Source of the DNA: CAMLIZ01 sp036231905
GTDB lineage: Bacteria > Pseudomonadota > Gammaproteobacteria > Burkholderiales > Burkholderiaceae_C
DNA: 64,000 nucleotides
Assembly: GCF_036231905.1 (NCBI RefSeq)
Contig: NZ_JAZARE010000008.1
Location: 186,001-250,000, forward strand
Direction: 5' to 3'
The notes below the pieces were generated by a model. The model worked only from the letters and a program-made list of their open reading frames with translations. It was not told the DNA's origin and ran no database searches. Shown one piece after another: positions 43,723-53,132 of the stretch (the first letter of the stretch is position 1; each line of letters begins with the position of its first letter). The position numbers were made by a program, and so were the translations under genes.

Positions 43723-46700
43723 GTGGCCATCCATGTCGCGCTGAATCACGTCACCCATTACCGCTACGACCGGCGCGTGCAGCTGTCGCCCCAGGTCGTG
43801 CGCCTGCGCCCGGCGCCGCATTGCCGCACGCCCATCCTGTCGTACTCCTTGCGCATCGAGCCGGTGCAGCACTTCATCAACTGGCAGCAGGACCCGTTCG
43901 CCAACTACCTGGCACGCCTGGTGTTCCCGGAAAAGACCACCGAGTTCAAGGTCACCGTGGACCTGGTGGCCGAGATGTCGGTCTACAACCCGTTCGACTT
44001 CTTCCTGGAGCCCGAGGCCGAGAACTTCCCCTTCGCCTATGCCAGCGGCCTGCGCCATGAGTTGGCGCCGTATCTGGTGACGGGCGAGCTCACGCCGAAG
44101 TTCAAGGCCTTCGTCGACAGCATCGACCGCAAGCCACAGCGCACGATTGATTTCCTGGTGGGCATCAACCAGCGGCTGCAGAACGACATCCGCTACCTGA
44201 TCCGCCTGGAGCCCGGCGTGCAGACCGCGGAGCACACGCTGGAAACGGCCAGCGGCTCCTGCCGCGACACCAGTTGGCTGCTGGTGCAGACGCTGCGCCA
44301 GCTCGGCCTGGCGGCGCGCTTCGTGTCCGGCTACCTGATCCAGCTGAAGCCCGACGTGAAGTCGCTCGACGGCCCCTCGGGCGCGGAGGTGGACTTCACC
44401 GACCTCCATGCCTGGTGCGAGGTGTACCTGCCCGGCGCCGGCTGGGTCGGGCTGGATCCCACCTCCGGGCTGATGGCCGGCGAGGGCCACATCCCGGTGG
44501 CCTGCACGCCGGAGCCGTCCAGCGCTGCGCCGGTGTCCGGCGCGGTGGACGAATGCGAGGTGACCTTCTCGCACCACATGGAGATCACGCGGGTGCATGA
44601 GTCGCCGCGCGTCACCAAGCCCTACACCGAGCAGCAGTGGCAGCAGGTGCTGGCGCTGGGCGAGCGCGTGGATGCGCAGCTGCAGGCGCAGGACGTGCGC
44701 CTCACCATGGGCGGCGAGCCCACCTTCGTGTCGGTGGACGACCGCGATGGCGAAGAGTGGAACACCAGCGCGCTCGGGCCCACCAAGCGCGGCATCGCGC
44801 AATCCCTGGTGAGCCTGCTGCGCGACAAGTACGGCCGCGGCGGCTTCCTGCATTTCGGCCAGGGCAAGTGGTATCCCGGCGAGCAATTGCCGCGCTGGGC
44901 CTTGTCGATTGCCTGGCGGGCCGACGGCCAGCCCTGCTGGAACGACCCCGCGCTGTTTGCCGACGAACGCCAGGCGCACCACGCCACCGACGCCGATGCG
45001 CGCCGCTTCATGGACACGTTGACGCGCCAGCTCGGGCTGGACGGCAGCACCGTGCAGCCGGCCTACGAGGACACCTTCTACTACCTCTGGCGCGAGCGCC
45101 AGCTGCCGGTGAACGTGGACCCCTTCGACGCCCGCCTGGACGACGAGCTCGAACGCGCCCGCCTGCGCCGTGTCTTCGGTCAGGGCCTGGACCAGCCGGT
45201 GGGTTACGTGCTGCCGCTCAAGCACAAGGACGCGGCCGAGCTGCAGGGGCCCGATTGGGAAACCAGCCGCTGGCACCTGCGCGACGAACGGCTGTACCTG
45301 ATCCCCGGCGATTCGCCCTTGGGCTACCGGCTGCCGCTGGACGCACTGCCCTGGGCCAAGGAGGGCGAGCGCCAGCAGGTGATCGAGCAGGATCCGTTCG
45401 CCGGCCGCCAGGCGCTTCCCACGTCCGGCGTGGTCACGCTTCAGCCGCACCTGCCCGCGAGCAAGCCGGACGCTGCGCCACCGCAGCGCTTCGAGTCGGC
45501 CAAGGACCTGGTGCGCACGGCGCTGTGCGTGGAAGTGCGCGACCCGCAGCGCGGCAACGGCCCCAAGGCCGAGCGCCAGCATGGCGGCCAATCGCAGGTG
45601 CTGTATGTCTTCATGCCGCCGCTGGCGCGCCTGGAGGAATACCTGGCGCTGCTGGCGGCCATCGAGGCCACCGCACGCGAGCTGAAGCAGCCGCTGGTGC
45701 TGGAAGGTTATCCGCCGCCGCGCGACCCGCGCCTGAAGCTGCTGCAGGTCACACCGGACCCCGGCGTGATCGAGGTCAACATCCATCCCGCGGCCAACTG
45801 GGAGGAGCTGGTGGACCACACCGAGTTCCTGTACCAGGCGGCACACGAGACGCGGCTGTCCACCGAGAAGTTCATGCTGGACGGCCGCCACACCGGCACC
45901 GGCGGCGGCAACCACTTCGTGCTGGGCGGCGCCACGCCGGCCGACAGCCCCTTCCTGCGCCGGCCCGACCTGCTGGCCAGCCTGCTCGCGTTCTGGCACA
46001 ACCATCCGTCGCTGAGCTACCTGTTCTCCGGCATGTTCGTCGGCCCCACCAGCCAGGCGCCGCGGGTGGACGAAGCGCGCAACGACCAGGTCTACGAGCT
46101 GGAGATCGCGCTGACCGAGCTGGACCGGCAGCTGCAGGAGCGTGGCGACAACGTGCCGCCCTGGCTGGTGGACCGGCTCTTCCGCAACCTGCTGATTGAC
46201 GTGACCGGCAACACCCACCGCGCCGAGTTCTGCATCGACAAGCTGTACTCACCCGACGGCCCCACCGGCCGCCTTGGCCTGCTGGAGCTGCGTGCCTTCG
46301 AGATGCCGCCGCATGCGCGCATGAGCCTCACCCAGCAGCTGCTGCTGCGCGCGCTGGTGGCCTGGTTCTGGCGCACGCCGTACCGGCCGGCCGCGCGCAC
46401 GCGGCTCACGCGCTGGGGCACCAGCTTGCACGACCGCTTCGTGCTGCCCAGCTTCGTGCAGCAGGACTTCGACGACGTGCTGGCGCAGCTGCAGCATGCC
46501 GGCTTCGCGTTCGATCCGGCCTGGTTCGCGCCGCACTTCGAGTTCCGCTTCCCGCTGATCGGCGAGCTGGCCACGCAAGGGATGCAGCTCACCCTGCGCA
46601 ATGCGCTGGAGCCCTGGCATGTGATGGGCGAGGAGGGGGGTGCGGGCGGCACCGTGCGTTATGTCGATTCGTCGCTGGAGCGGCTGGAGCTCAAGGTGAG

Positions 46701-47088
46701 CGGCCTCAACGGCAACCGCCATGTGATCACGGTGAACGGACGGGCGCTGCCGCTGCAGCCCACCGGCCGCGAAGGCGAACACGTATGCGGCGTGCGTTAT
46801 CGCGCCTGGCAGCCGTCGTCCGCGCTGCACCCCACCATCCCGCCGCATGCGCCGCTGACCATCGACATCGTGGACCGCTGGCTGCAGCGTTCGATCGGGG
46901 GCTGCCGATATCATGTGGCGCACCCCGGCGGGCGCAACCACGACACCTTCCCGGTCAACGCCTACGAGGCCGAAAGCCGGCGGCTGGCCCGCTTCTTCAA
47001 GTTCGGCCACACGCCGGGCACGGTGCAGGTGGAACCGGCCTCGCCCAGCCTGGAGTTCCCCTTCACGCTCGACCTGCGGCGGCCTTGA
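43723..47088 (+). CDS. transglutaminase-fold / DUF2126 protein
   Basis: A 1121-residue protein starting at GTG 43723 after GAAGGAAC. The N-terminal Bact_transglu_N and transglutaminase-like domain (about 1-290) carries the triad Cys in GSCRDTSWLLVQ (about 179), His in DLHAWCEVYLPGAG (about 228) and Asp in GLDPTSG (about 243). The rest is DUF2126, with GGEPTFVSVDDRDGEEWN and GTGGGNHFVLGGATPADSPFLRRPDLL as landmark motifs. This architecture belongs to the predicted peptide-ligase systems described by Iyer, Aravind and colleagues around circularly permuted ATP-grasp enzymes. It opens the six-gene cluster. Confidence 0.92.
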   Translation: MAIHVALNHVTHYRYDRRVQLSPQVVRLRPAPHCRTPILSYSLRIEPVQHFINWQQDPFANYLARLVFPEKTTEFKVTVDLVAEMSVYNPFDFFLEPEAENFPFAYASGLRHELAPYLVTGELTPKFKAFVDSIDRKPQRTIDFLVGINQRLQNDIRYLIRLEPGVQTAEHTLETASGSCRDTSWLLVQTLRQLGLAARFVSGYLIQLKPDVKSLDGPSGAEVDFTDLHAWCEVYLPGAGWVGLDPTSGLMAGEGHIPVACTPEPSSAAPVSGAVDECEVTFSHHMEITRVHESPRVTKPYTEQQWQQVLALGERVDAQLQAQDVRLTMGGEPTFVSVDDRDGEEWNTSALGPTKRGIAQSLVSLLRDKYGRGGFLHFGQGKWYPGEQLPRWALSIAWRADGQPCWNDPALFADERQAHHATDADARRFMDTLTRQLGLDGSTVQPAYEDTFYYLWRERQLPVNVDPFDARLDDELERARLRRVFGQGLDQPVGYVLPLKHKDAAELQGPDWETSRWHLRDERLYLIPGDSPLGYRLPLDALPWAKEGERQQVIEQDPFAGRQALPTSGVVTLQPHLPASKPDAAPPQRFESAKDLVRTALCVEVRDPQRGNGPKAERQHGGQSQVLYVFMPPLARLEEYLALLAAIEATARELKQPLVLEGYPPPRDPRLKLLQVTPDPGVIEVNIHPAANWEELVDHTEFLYQAAHETRLSTEKFMLDGRHTGTGGGNHFVLGGATPADSPFLRRPDLLASLLAFWHNHPSLSYLFSGMFVGPTSQAPRVDEARNDQVYELEIALTELDRQLQERGDNVPPWLVDRLFRNLLIDVTGNTHRAEFCIDKLYSPDGPTGRLGLLELRAFEMPPHARMSLTQQLLLRALVAWFWRTPYRPAARTRLTRWGTSLHDRFVLPSFVQQDFDDVLAQLQHAGFAFDPAWFAPHFEFRFPLIGELATQGMQLTLRNALEPWHVMGEEGGAGGTVRYVDSSLERLELKVSGLNGNRHVITVNGRALPLQPTGREGEHVCGVRYRAWQPSSALHPTIPPHAPLTIDIVDRWLQRSIGGCRYHVAHPGGRNHDTFPVNAYEAESRRLARFFKFGHTPGTVQVEPASPSLEFPFTLDLRRP

Positions 47089-47112
47089 CCGGCCGCCATC
47101 GCCCCACGATCG

Positions 47113-49671
47113 ATGGCCCACACCTCGCCGCTGCCGCTGCACACCGACTCCGCCGCCGGCGCCGGCCTGGCCACCGAGGTGCTGCGCCATGCCGGCCCGG
47201 TGCCCGGCGGTGCCTTCGACGAACTGCGCGAGTCGCCCGACCGACTGCGTGAGCGCTGGCAGCGTTTCTTCCAGTGGGCCGGCAGCCAAGGCGGTGCGGG
47301 CCTGGACCAGGCGGCTGCGGGGCTGACGCAGCAGATCCGCACCGACGGCATCACGCACAACGTCTACAGCGAGCAGGGCTCGGCCGCACGCCCCTGGTCG
47401 CTGGAGCTGCTGCCCGCGCTGATCGAGCCGGCCGACTGGGCCGTGATCGAACAAGGCGTGGTGCAGCGCGCCGAGCTGCTGAACACCATGCTGGCCGACC
47501 TGTACGGCCCGCGCCGCCTGCTGCATGACGGCCTGCTGCCGCCGGCGCTGCTGTTCCGCCACCCCGGCTACCTGCGGCCGTTGCACGGCGTGGTGCCGCC
47601 CGGCAGGCTGCACCTGCACATCGTGGCGTTCGACATCGCGCGCGGGCCCGATGGCCGCTGGTGGACGCTGGCGCAGCGCACGCAAGGGCCGTCGGGCCTG
47701 GGTTATGTGCTGCACAACCGGCTGCTGGTGTCGCGTGCGTTCCCGGATGCCTTCCGCGAGATGCGGGTGCAGCACATCGCCTCCAGCTACCGCCGCCTGC
47801 TGGACACGGTGGAGGCGCTGGCGCGCCAGCAGGCGGGCGTGCCGCCGCGCATCGTGCTGCTCACGCCCGGGCCGCACAACGAAACCTATTTCGAGCACGC
47901 CTACCTGGCACGCTACCTCGGCCTGCCGCTGGTCGAAGGCGGTGACCTGATGGTCAAGGGCGAGCGCCTGTACCTGAAGACGGTCGAAGGCCTCGAGCCG
48001 GTGCACGGCGTGATGCGCCGGCTGGACGACGACTACTGCGACCCGCTGGAGCTGCGGGCCGATTCCACCCTTGGCGTGCCGGGCCTGCTGCAGGCCGTGC
48101 GCGCCGGTACGGTGGTGATGGCCAATGCACTGGGCAGCGGCTTCCTCGAATCGCCCGCCATCCAGGGCTTCATGCCGGCGGTGTGCGAGCGGCTGCTGGG
48201 GCAGGCGCTGGCGATGCCGTCGCTGCCTTCGTGGTGGTGCGGCGAGCCGGCCGCCTGGGAGGCGGTGCGCGGCGGGCTCGACGACAAGCTGGTGCGGCGC
48301 AGCTTCCCACGCCGCGGGGACGAGCGGCTGCTGCCGCATGCGGCCGACTCGGGCAGCTGGGCCGCGCGCATTGAAGCCGACCCGCAGGCGTGGACCGTGC
48401 AGGCGCGCATGCCGCTGTCGCACACGCCGCTGTGGCAGCGCGGCCGGGTGCAGCCCACGCCCTCGCTGCTGCGGGTGTACGCGGTGGCCGATGGCGCCGG
48501 GCACTGGCATGTGCTGCCGGGCGGCATGACGCGCGTGGCCACCGGGCCTGCGCACAGCGTGTCCATGCAGCAAGGCGGCTCCAGCCTGGACACCTGGGTG
48601 ATGACCAACGGCCCGGTGGACACCTTCTCGATGCTGCCGCAGCGGCTGTCGGTGGACGACATCACGGCGCGGCACCGGCCGGTGTCCAGCCGCACCGGCG
48701 AGAACCTGTTCTGGCTCGGCCGCTACACCGAACGCACCGAGCAGCTGGTGCGCCTGGCGCGCGCCACGCTGAATCTGGTGGACGCCGATGCCGACGCACC
48801 GCCGGAGGTGCTGGCCGCCTTGTCCGCCCTGGCCGAACACAGTGGCCTCGCACCCGCCGGCACACCGTCGGCCACACGCTCGCCGCAGGTGTTCGAACGG
48901 GCCGTGCTGGCCGCCCTGGGCGACGCTCAGGGTGCCACCAGCATCGGCTTCAACCTGCAAGCACTGGCCGGCGCCGCCGGTGCCTTGCGCGATCGCCTGT
49001 CGCCCGAGCACTGGGGCCTGGTGCGCACCATGGCCGAGAGCTTCCGCGAGCGCCTGGGCGGCACGCTGGCGGCGGGCGGCGTGCCGGCGGTGGCGCAGGT
49101 GCTGCCGGCGCTGGACGCGCTGGCGGTGCAGCTGGCGGCGATCACCGGCGCACAAAGCGACCGCATGACGCGCGACCACGGCTGGCGCCTGCTCACCGTG
49201 GGCCGCTTCATCGAGCGCCTGATCGGCGTGAGCAACCAACTGGGCACCTTGCTCGAAGGCGGCGCGCTGGCCCATCCGGCGGGCATCGACCTGCTGCTGG
49301 ACCTGTTCGACAGCACCATCACTTTCCGCGCGCGCTACCAGCGCCACCAGGACCTGATCGCACTCACCGACCTGCTGGTGCTGGACAACTCCAACCCGCG
49401 CGCCTGGGCCTGCGTGCTGCGCCGCCTGCGCAACGAATGCGCCAAGCTGCCCGGCGCCGTGGCCTCGCTGGACGAGCTGCTCGCCCGCCTGCCGCGCCAG
49501 GGCACGGGCCTCACGCTGGACGAACTGCGCACGCTGGGCGATGAGCCGCTGGCGCAGCGGCTGGCCGCCATGGCCACCCAGCTGGCCGAAGCGGGCGCAC
49601 AGCTGTCCGACGACATCGGCCACCGCTATTTCGCCCATGCCGACGGTGGCGACCAGCTCCAGCAAATCTAG
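47113..49671 (+). CDS. circularly permuted ATP-grasp fused to alpha-E domain
   Basis: An 852-residue fusion. Residues about 60-510 form a circularly permuted ATP-grasp (CP-ATPgrasp, DUF404/407) with VLLTPGPHNETYFEHAYLAR, LVEGGDLMVKGERLYLKT and ADSTLGVPGLLQAVRAG; residues about 520-845 form the helical alpha-E (DUF403) domain beginning SRTGENLFWLGRYTERTEQLVRLAR. The later genes 50604 and 52128 carry the same two parts as separate proteins. Its partner is the DUF2126 gene 24 bases upstream, and a transglutaminase gene follows after 5 bases. Confidence 0.9.
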   Translation: MAHTSPLPLHTDSAAGAGLATEVLRHAGPVPGGAFDELRESPDRLRERWQRFFQWAGSQGGAGLDQAAAGLTQQIRTDGITHNVYSEQGSAARPWSLELLPALIEPADWAVIEQGVVQRAELLNTMLADLYGPRRLLHDGLLPPALLFRHPGYLRPLHGVVPPGRLHLHIVAFDIARGPDGRWWTLAQRTQGPSGLGYVLHNRLLVSRAFPDAFREMRVQHIASSYRRLLDTVEALARQQAGVPPRIVLLTPGPHNETYFEHAYLARYLGLPLVEGGDLMVKGERLYLKTVEGLEPVHGVMRRLDDDYCDPLELRADSTLGVPGLLQAVRAGTVVMANALGSGFLESPAIQGFMPAVCERLLGQALAMPSLPSWWCGEPAAWEAVRGGLDDKLVRRSFPRRGDERLLPHAADSGSWAARIEADPQAWTVQARMPLSHTPLWQRGRVQPTPSLLRVYAVADGAGHWHVLPGGMTRVATGPAHSVSMQQGGSSLDTWVMTNGPVDTFSMLPQRLSVDDITARHRPVSSRTGENLFWLGRYTERTEQLVRLARATLNLVDADADAPPEVLAALSALAEHSGLAPAGTPSATRSPQVFERAVLAALGDAQGATSIGFNLQALAGAAGALRDRLSPEHWGLVRTMAESFRERLGGTLAAGGVPAVAQVLPALDALAVQLAAITGAQSDRMTRDHGWRLLTVGRFIERLIGVSNQLGTLLEGGALAHPAGIDLLLDLFDSTITFRARYQRHQDLIALTDLLVLDNSNPRAWACVLRRLRNECAKLPGAVASLDELLARLPRQGTGLTLDELRTLGDEPLAQRLAAMATQLAEAGAQLSDDIGHRYFAHADGGDQLQQI

Positions 49672-49676
49672 GAGGG

Positions 49677-50570
49677 ATGGTGACCAGCGCGGTGCTCCAG
49701 GTCGAACACGACACCCACTACGCCTATGCCTGGCCGGTGGAGCAGGCGCAGCATGTGGCCTTCCTGCGCCCGCTGGAGGACGAACGACAGCAGGTGGAAG
49801 CGTTCGAGATGGTGGTGGAGCCGCCGCCCTCGCACCATGCGAGCGGGCGCGACGTGTTCGGCAACCAGCGCGTGCTGTTCAGCGTGCACAGCCCCCATGC
49901 GGCGCTGCGGGTGGCGGCGCGCAGCCGGGTGCGGCTGGTGGCGCCGGCGGCCTTCGATCCCGCGGCCACCGTGGCCTGGGAAGCGGTGCGCGATCGGCTG
50001 GTGTTCCATGCCGGTGCACCCTTCGAGCCGGCGGCGGAGTTCACCGCACCCTCACCCTATGTACCGCGCCTGGCCGCCTTGCGCGAGTTGGCGGCCGAGG
50101 TGTTCACACCCGGGCGCGCTCTGGGCGAAGCCGCCATCGCGCTGATGCAGCAGGTCCACCTCGACTTCCGCTATGAAACCGCCAGCACCGCAGTGGACAC
50201 CCCGCTGCAGCAGGTGCTGGTGCAGCGGCGCGGCGTGTGCCAGGACTTCGCGCACCTGATGATCGGTGCGCTCCGCTCGGTCGGGTTGGCGGCCCGCTAT
50301 GTCAGCGGTTACCTGCTGACCACGCCGCTGCCGGGCATGGCAGCGCTGCAGGGGGCGGACGCCTCGCATGCCTGGGTGTCGGTGTACTGTCCGGGCGTGC
50401 CGGGCGACTGGTTCGAGCTGGACCCCACCAACAACCTGCTGCCCTCCACCGAGCATGTGCGCCTGGCCGTCGGCCGCGACTATGGCGACGTGACGCCGCT
50501 GCGCGGGGTGATCCGCGGTGGCGGCCGGCACACCCTCACGGTGCGTGTGAACACGGTACGGTTGGACTAG
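49677..50570 (+). CDS. transglutaminase-like cysteine protease/transferase
   Basis: A 297-residue protein with N-terminal Bact_transglu_N (LQVEHDTHYAYAWPVEQAQHV) and a transglutaminase core: Cys in GVCQDFAHLM (about 187), His in ASHAWVSVYCPG, Asp in ELDPTNNLLP. No signal peptide. The ATG is only one base from GGAGG; the GTG at codon 2 (49680) has better spacing and may be the true start. Module partner of the fused ATP-grasp/alpha-E gene. Confidence 0.9.
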   Translation: MVTSAVLQVEHDTHYAYAWPVEQAQHVAFLRPLEDERQQVEAFEMVVEPPPSHHASGRDVFGNQRVLFSVHSPHAALRVAARSRVRLVAPAAFDPAATVAWEAVRDRLVFHAGAPFEPAAEFTAPSPYVPRLAALRELAAEVFTPGRALGEAAIALMQQVHLDFRYETASTAVDTPLQQVLVQRRGVCQDFAHLMIGALRSVGLAARYVSGYLLTTPLPGMAALQGADASHAWVSVYCPGVPGDWFELDPTNNLLPSTEHVRLAVGRDYGDVTPLRGVIRGGGRHTLTVRVNTVRLD

Positions 50571-50603
50571 AAGTTGCTAGAGTGGCCTGAGGAGACGAGA
50601 CCC

Positions 50604-52040
50604 ATGAAGCCCAGCTTCGACGAGATGCAGGCCGCCCCCGACGCGGTGCGGGAGCACTACCGGATCTACGACCGCTGGCTGGCGGGCCAGCCGCGCGAGG
50701 TGATGCATGCGCGGCGCGAAGAAGCCGAGATGATCTTCCGCCGCGTCGGCATCACCTTCGCGGTGTACGGCGCCAAGGACGAGGACGGCGCGGGCACCGA
50801 GCGGCTGATCCCTTTCGACCTCATTCCCCGCGTGATCCCCAGCGCCGAATGGCGTGAGATGGAGCAGGGCCTGCGCCAGCGCGTGACCGCGCTCAACCGC
50901 TTCATCCACGACGTGTACCACGAGCAGGCCATCGTCAAGGCGGGCATCGTGCCGGCCGAGCAGGTGTTCCGCAATGCGCAGTACCGCCCGGAGATGCAGG
51001 GCGTGGACGTGCCCGGCGGCGTGTACTCCCACATCTCCGGCATCGACATCGTGCGTGCGGCCAATGCCGACGGCTCGGGCAGCTACTACGTGCTGGAGGA
51101 CAACTTGCGCGTGCCCAGCGGCGTGAGCTACATGCTCGAGAACCGCAAGATGATGATGCGGTTGTTCCCCGACCTGTTCAGCGCGCACCGCGTGGCACCG
51201 GTGGCCCACTATCCCGACCTGTTGCTGGACACCCTGCGCGCGGTGGCGCCACCCAGCGTGAACGAGCCCACCGTGGTGCTGCTCACCCCGGGCATGTACA
51301 ACAGCGCCTACTTCGAACACGCCTTCCTCGCACAGCAGATGGGCGTGGAGCTGGTCGAAGGCAAGGACCTGTTCGTCAAGGACAACTTCGTCTTCATGCG
51401 CACCACGCAGGGCCCCAAGCGGGTGGACGTGATCTACCGGCGGGTCGACGACGACTTCCTGGACCCGCTGGTGTTCCGGCCCGATTCCACGCTCGGCTGC
51501 GCCGGCCTGCTGAGCGTGTACCGCGCCGGCAACGTGATGCTGGCCAATGCCATCGGCACCGGGGTGGCGGACGACAAGTCCATCTACCCCTACGTGCCCA
51601 AGATGATCGAGTTCTACCTCGGCGAAAAACCCATCCTGAACAACGTGCCCACTTGGCTGTGCCGTGAGGACGAGGACCTGAAGTACGTGCTCGGCCACCT
51701 GGACGAACTGGTCGTCAAGGAGGTGCACGGCGCCGGCGGCTACGGCATGCTGGTGGGGCCGGCGGCCAGCAAGGCGGAGATCGAGGCCTTCCGCGGCGCA
51801 CTGATCGCCAACCCGAGCAACTACATCGCGCAGCCCACGCTGGCGCTGTCCACCTGCCCCACCTTCGTGGACAGCGGCATCGCGCCGCGCCACATCGACC
51901 TGCGGCCCTTCGTGCTGTCGGGCAAGACAGTGCAGATGGTGCCGGGCGGGCTCACCCGCGTGGCGCTGAAGGAAGGCTCCCTGGTGGTCAATTCCAGCCA
52001 GGGCGGCGGTACCAAAGACACGTGGGTCCTGGAGAGCTAG
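50604..52040 (+). CDS. circularly permuted ATP-grasp protein
   Basis: A 478-residue stand-alone CP-ATPgrasp protein. FIHDVYHEQAIVKAGIVPAEQ, VLLTPGMYNSAYFEHAFLA, LVEGKDLFVKDNFVFMRT, RPDSTLGCAGLLSVYRAG and MVPGGLTRVALKEGSLVVNSS follow the family. It is paralogous to the N-terminal part of the 47113 fusion. Preceded by GAGGAGACGAGACCC. An amide/peptide ligase activity is predicted for this family but not established. The alpha-E partner starts 87 bases downstream, after a GC-rich repeat. Confidence 0.9.
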   Translation: MKPSFDEMQAAPDAVREHYRIYDRWLAGQPREVMHARREEAEMIFRRVGITFAVYGAKDEDGAGTERLIPFDLIPRVIPSAEWREMEQGLRQRVTALNRFIHDVYHEQAIVKAGIVPAEQVFRNAQYRPEMQGVDVPGGVYSHISGIDIVRAANADGSGSYYVLEDNLRVPSGVSYMLENRKMMMRLFPDLFSAHRVAPVAHYPDLLLDTLRAVAPPSVNEPTVVLLTPGMYNSAYFEHAFLAQQMGVELVEGKDLFVKDNFVFMRTTQGPKRVDVIYRRVDDDFLDPLVFRPDSTLGCAGLLSVYRAGNVMLANAIGTGVADDKSIYPYVPKMIEFYLGEKPILNNVPTWLCREDEDLKYVLGHLDELVVKEVHGAGGYGMLVGPAASKAEIEAFRGALIANPSNYIAQPTLALSTCPTFVDSGIAPRHIDLRPFVLSGKTVQMVPGGLTRVALKEGSLVVNSSQGGGTKDTWVLES

Positions 52041-52049
52041 AGATGGACA

Positions 52050-52125
52050 ACCCCCACGCTCACATTCGTTCGCTGCCCCCCGAGGGGGCGCAGGCCTCCC
52101 TTGGGGCGGCCCGGCAGGAGGCCTG
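52050..52125 (+). repeat. GC-rich palindromic dispersed repeat holding a Shine-Dalgarno
   Basis: A 76-base GC-rich block between two genes of one operon. It contains a GCCCCC/GGGGGC hairpin (52075-52080, 52084-52089) and a 9-base perfect inverted repeat CAGGCCTCC (52091-52099) / GGAGGCCTG (52117-52125). From memory it resembles a repeat scattered through intergenic DNA of Comamonadaceae and relatives; only one full copy is in this window. The 3' arm supplies the GGAGG for the next gene. Confidence 0.65.
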
Positions 52126-52127
52126 AC

Positions 52128-53132
52128 GTGTTATCAAGAACCGCCGACCACCTCTACTGGATGGCCCGCTACATGGAGCGGGCGGAGAACACGGCCCGCA
52201 TGCTGGACGTGAACTACCAGACCGCGCTGCTGCCGCAGTCGGCCGACATGGCCGAGCAGGGCTGGCGCGGCCTGCTCAGCATCTCCGAGCTCACCCACGC
52301 CTTCCACAAGAAGTACGACAAGGTGAGCGCCGACAACGTCATGGACTTCATGGTGCGCGACGTCGCCAACCCGTCCAGCATCGTGGCCTGCCTGCGCGCG
52401 GCGCGCGAGAACGCGCGCGCGGTGCGGGGCGCGCTCACCACCGAGGTGTGGGAGACGCAGAACCAGACCTGGCTGGAGTTCAACCGCCTGCTCGCCGGCC
52501 CCGCCTTCCGCAAGGATCCGAGCGCGCTGTTCGAATGGGTGAAGTTCCGTTCGCACCTGAGCCGCGGCGTCACGGTGGGCACCATGCTGCAGGACGAGGC
52601 GTTGCATTTCCTGCGCATCGGCACCTTCCTGGAGCGGGCCGACAACACCGCGCGCCTGCTGGACGTGAAGTTCCATGCGCTGACCAGCGGCGAGTTCTAT
52701 GGCATGCAGCAGACGCAGACCATGAACGGCATGCGCCAGACGCAGATGATCGCGCGCGACCAGCCGGAATTCGACTTCTATCACTGGTCGGCGATCCTGC
52801 GCTCGGTGTCCGGCTTCGAGGTGTACCGCAAGGTCTATCGCAACGTGATCCGGCCGGAGAAGGTGGCCGAGCTGCTGATCCTGCGCGCAGACATGCCGCG
52901 CTCGCTGGCCGCCTGCATCTGCGAGGTGGTGAACAACCTGCACCACGTGGCCAACGAGCAAAGCGGTGAAACCTTGCGGCGTGCAGGCCGCCTGCATGCC
53001 GACCTGCAGTACGCCCGCATCGACGAAATCCTGGCCACCGGGCTGCACGCGTTCCTCACCCAGTTCCTCGACCGGGTGGGCGACGTGGGCTATGGCATCA
53101 GCCGCGACTTCCTCGTGCCGGTTGCCGCGTGA
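52128..53132 (+). CDS. alpha-E domain protein (DUF403)
   Basis: A 334-residue all-helical protein starting at GTG 52128, six bases after GGAGG. It opens LSRTADHLYWMARYMERAENTARMLDV and continues with HFLRIGTFLERADNTARLLDVKF, the alpha-E signature with paired Glu-Arg motifs. Predicted to work with the CP-ATPgrasp protein encoded upstream. It is the split counterpart of the C-terminal half of the 47113 fusion. The GTGA at its end couples it to the next transglutaminase gene. Confidence 0.9.
   Translation: MLSRTADHLYWMARYMERAENTARMLDVNYQTALLPQSADMAEQGWRGLLSISELTHAFHKKYDKVSADNVMDFMVRDVANPSSIVACLRAARENARAVRGALTTEVWETQNQTWLEFNRLLAGPAFRKDPSALFEWVKFRSHLSRGVTVGTMLQDEALHFLRIGTFLERADNTARLLDVKFHALTSGEFYGMQQTQTMNGMRQTQMIARDQPEFDFYHWSAILRSVSGFEVYRKVYRNVIRPEKVAELLILRADMPRSLAACICEVVNNLHHVANEQSGETLRRAGRLHADLQYARIDEILATGLHAFLTQFLDRVGDVGYGISRDFLVPVAA

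Noticed and set aside
46249..49665. Very long antisense open frame (over 1100 codons) opposite the ATP-grasp fusion, and similar long antisense frames opposite parC, parE and the kinase gene
   Set aside because: They mirror codon bias of high-GC genes, are rich in Arg/His/Gln/Ala without domains, and lie opposite strongly recognised proteins.
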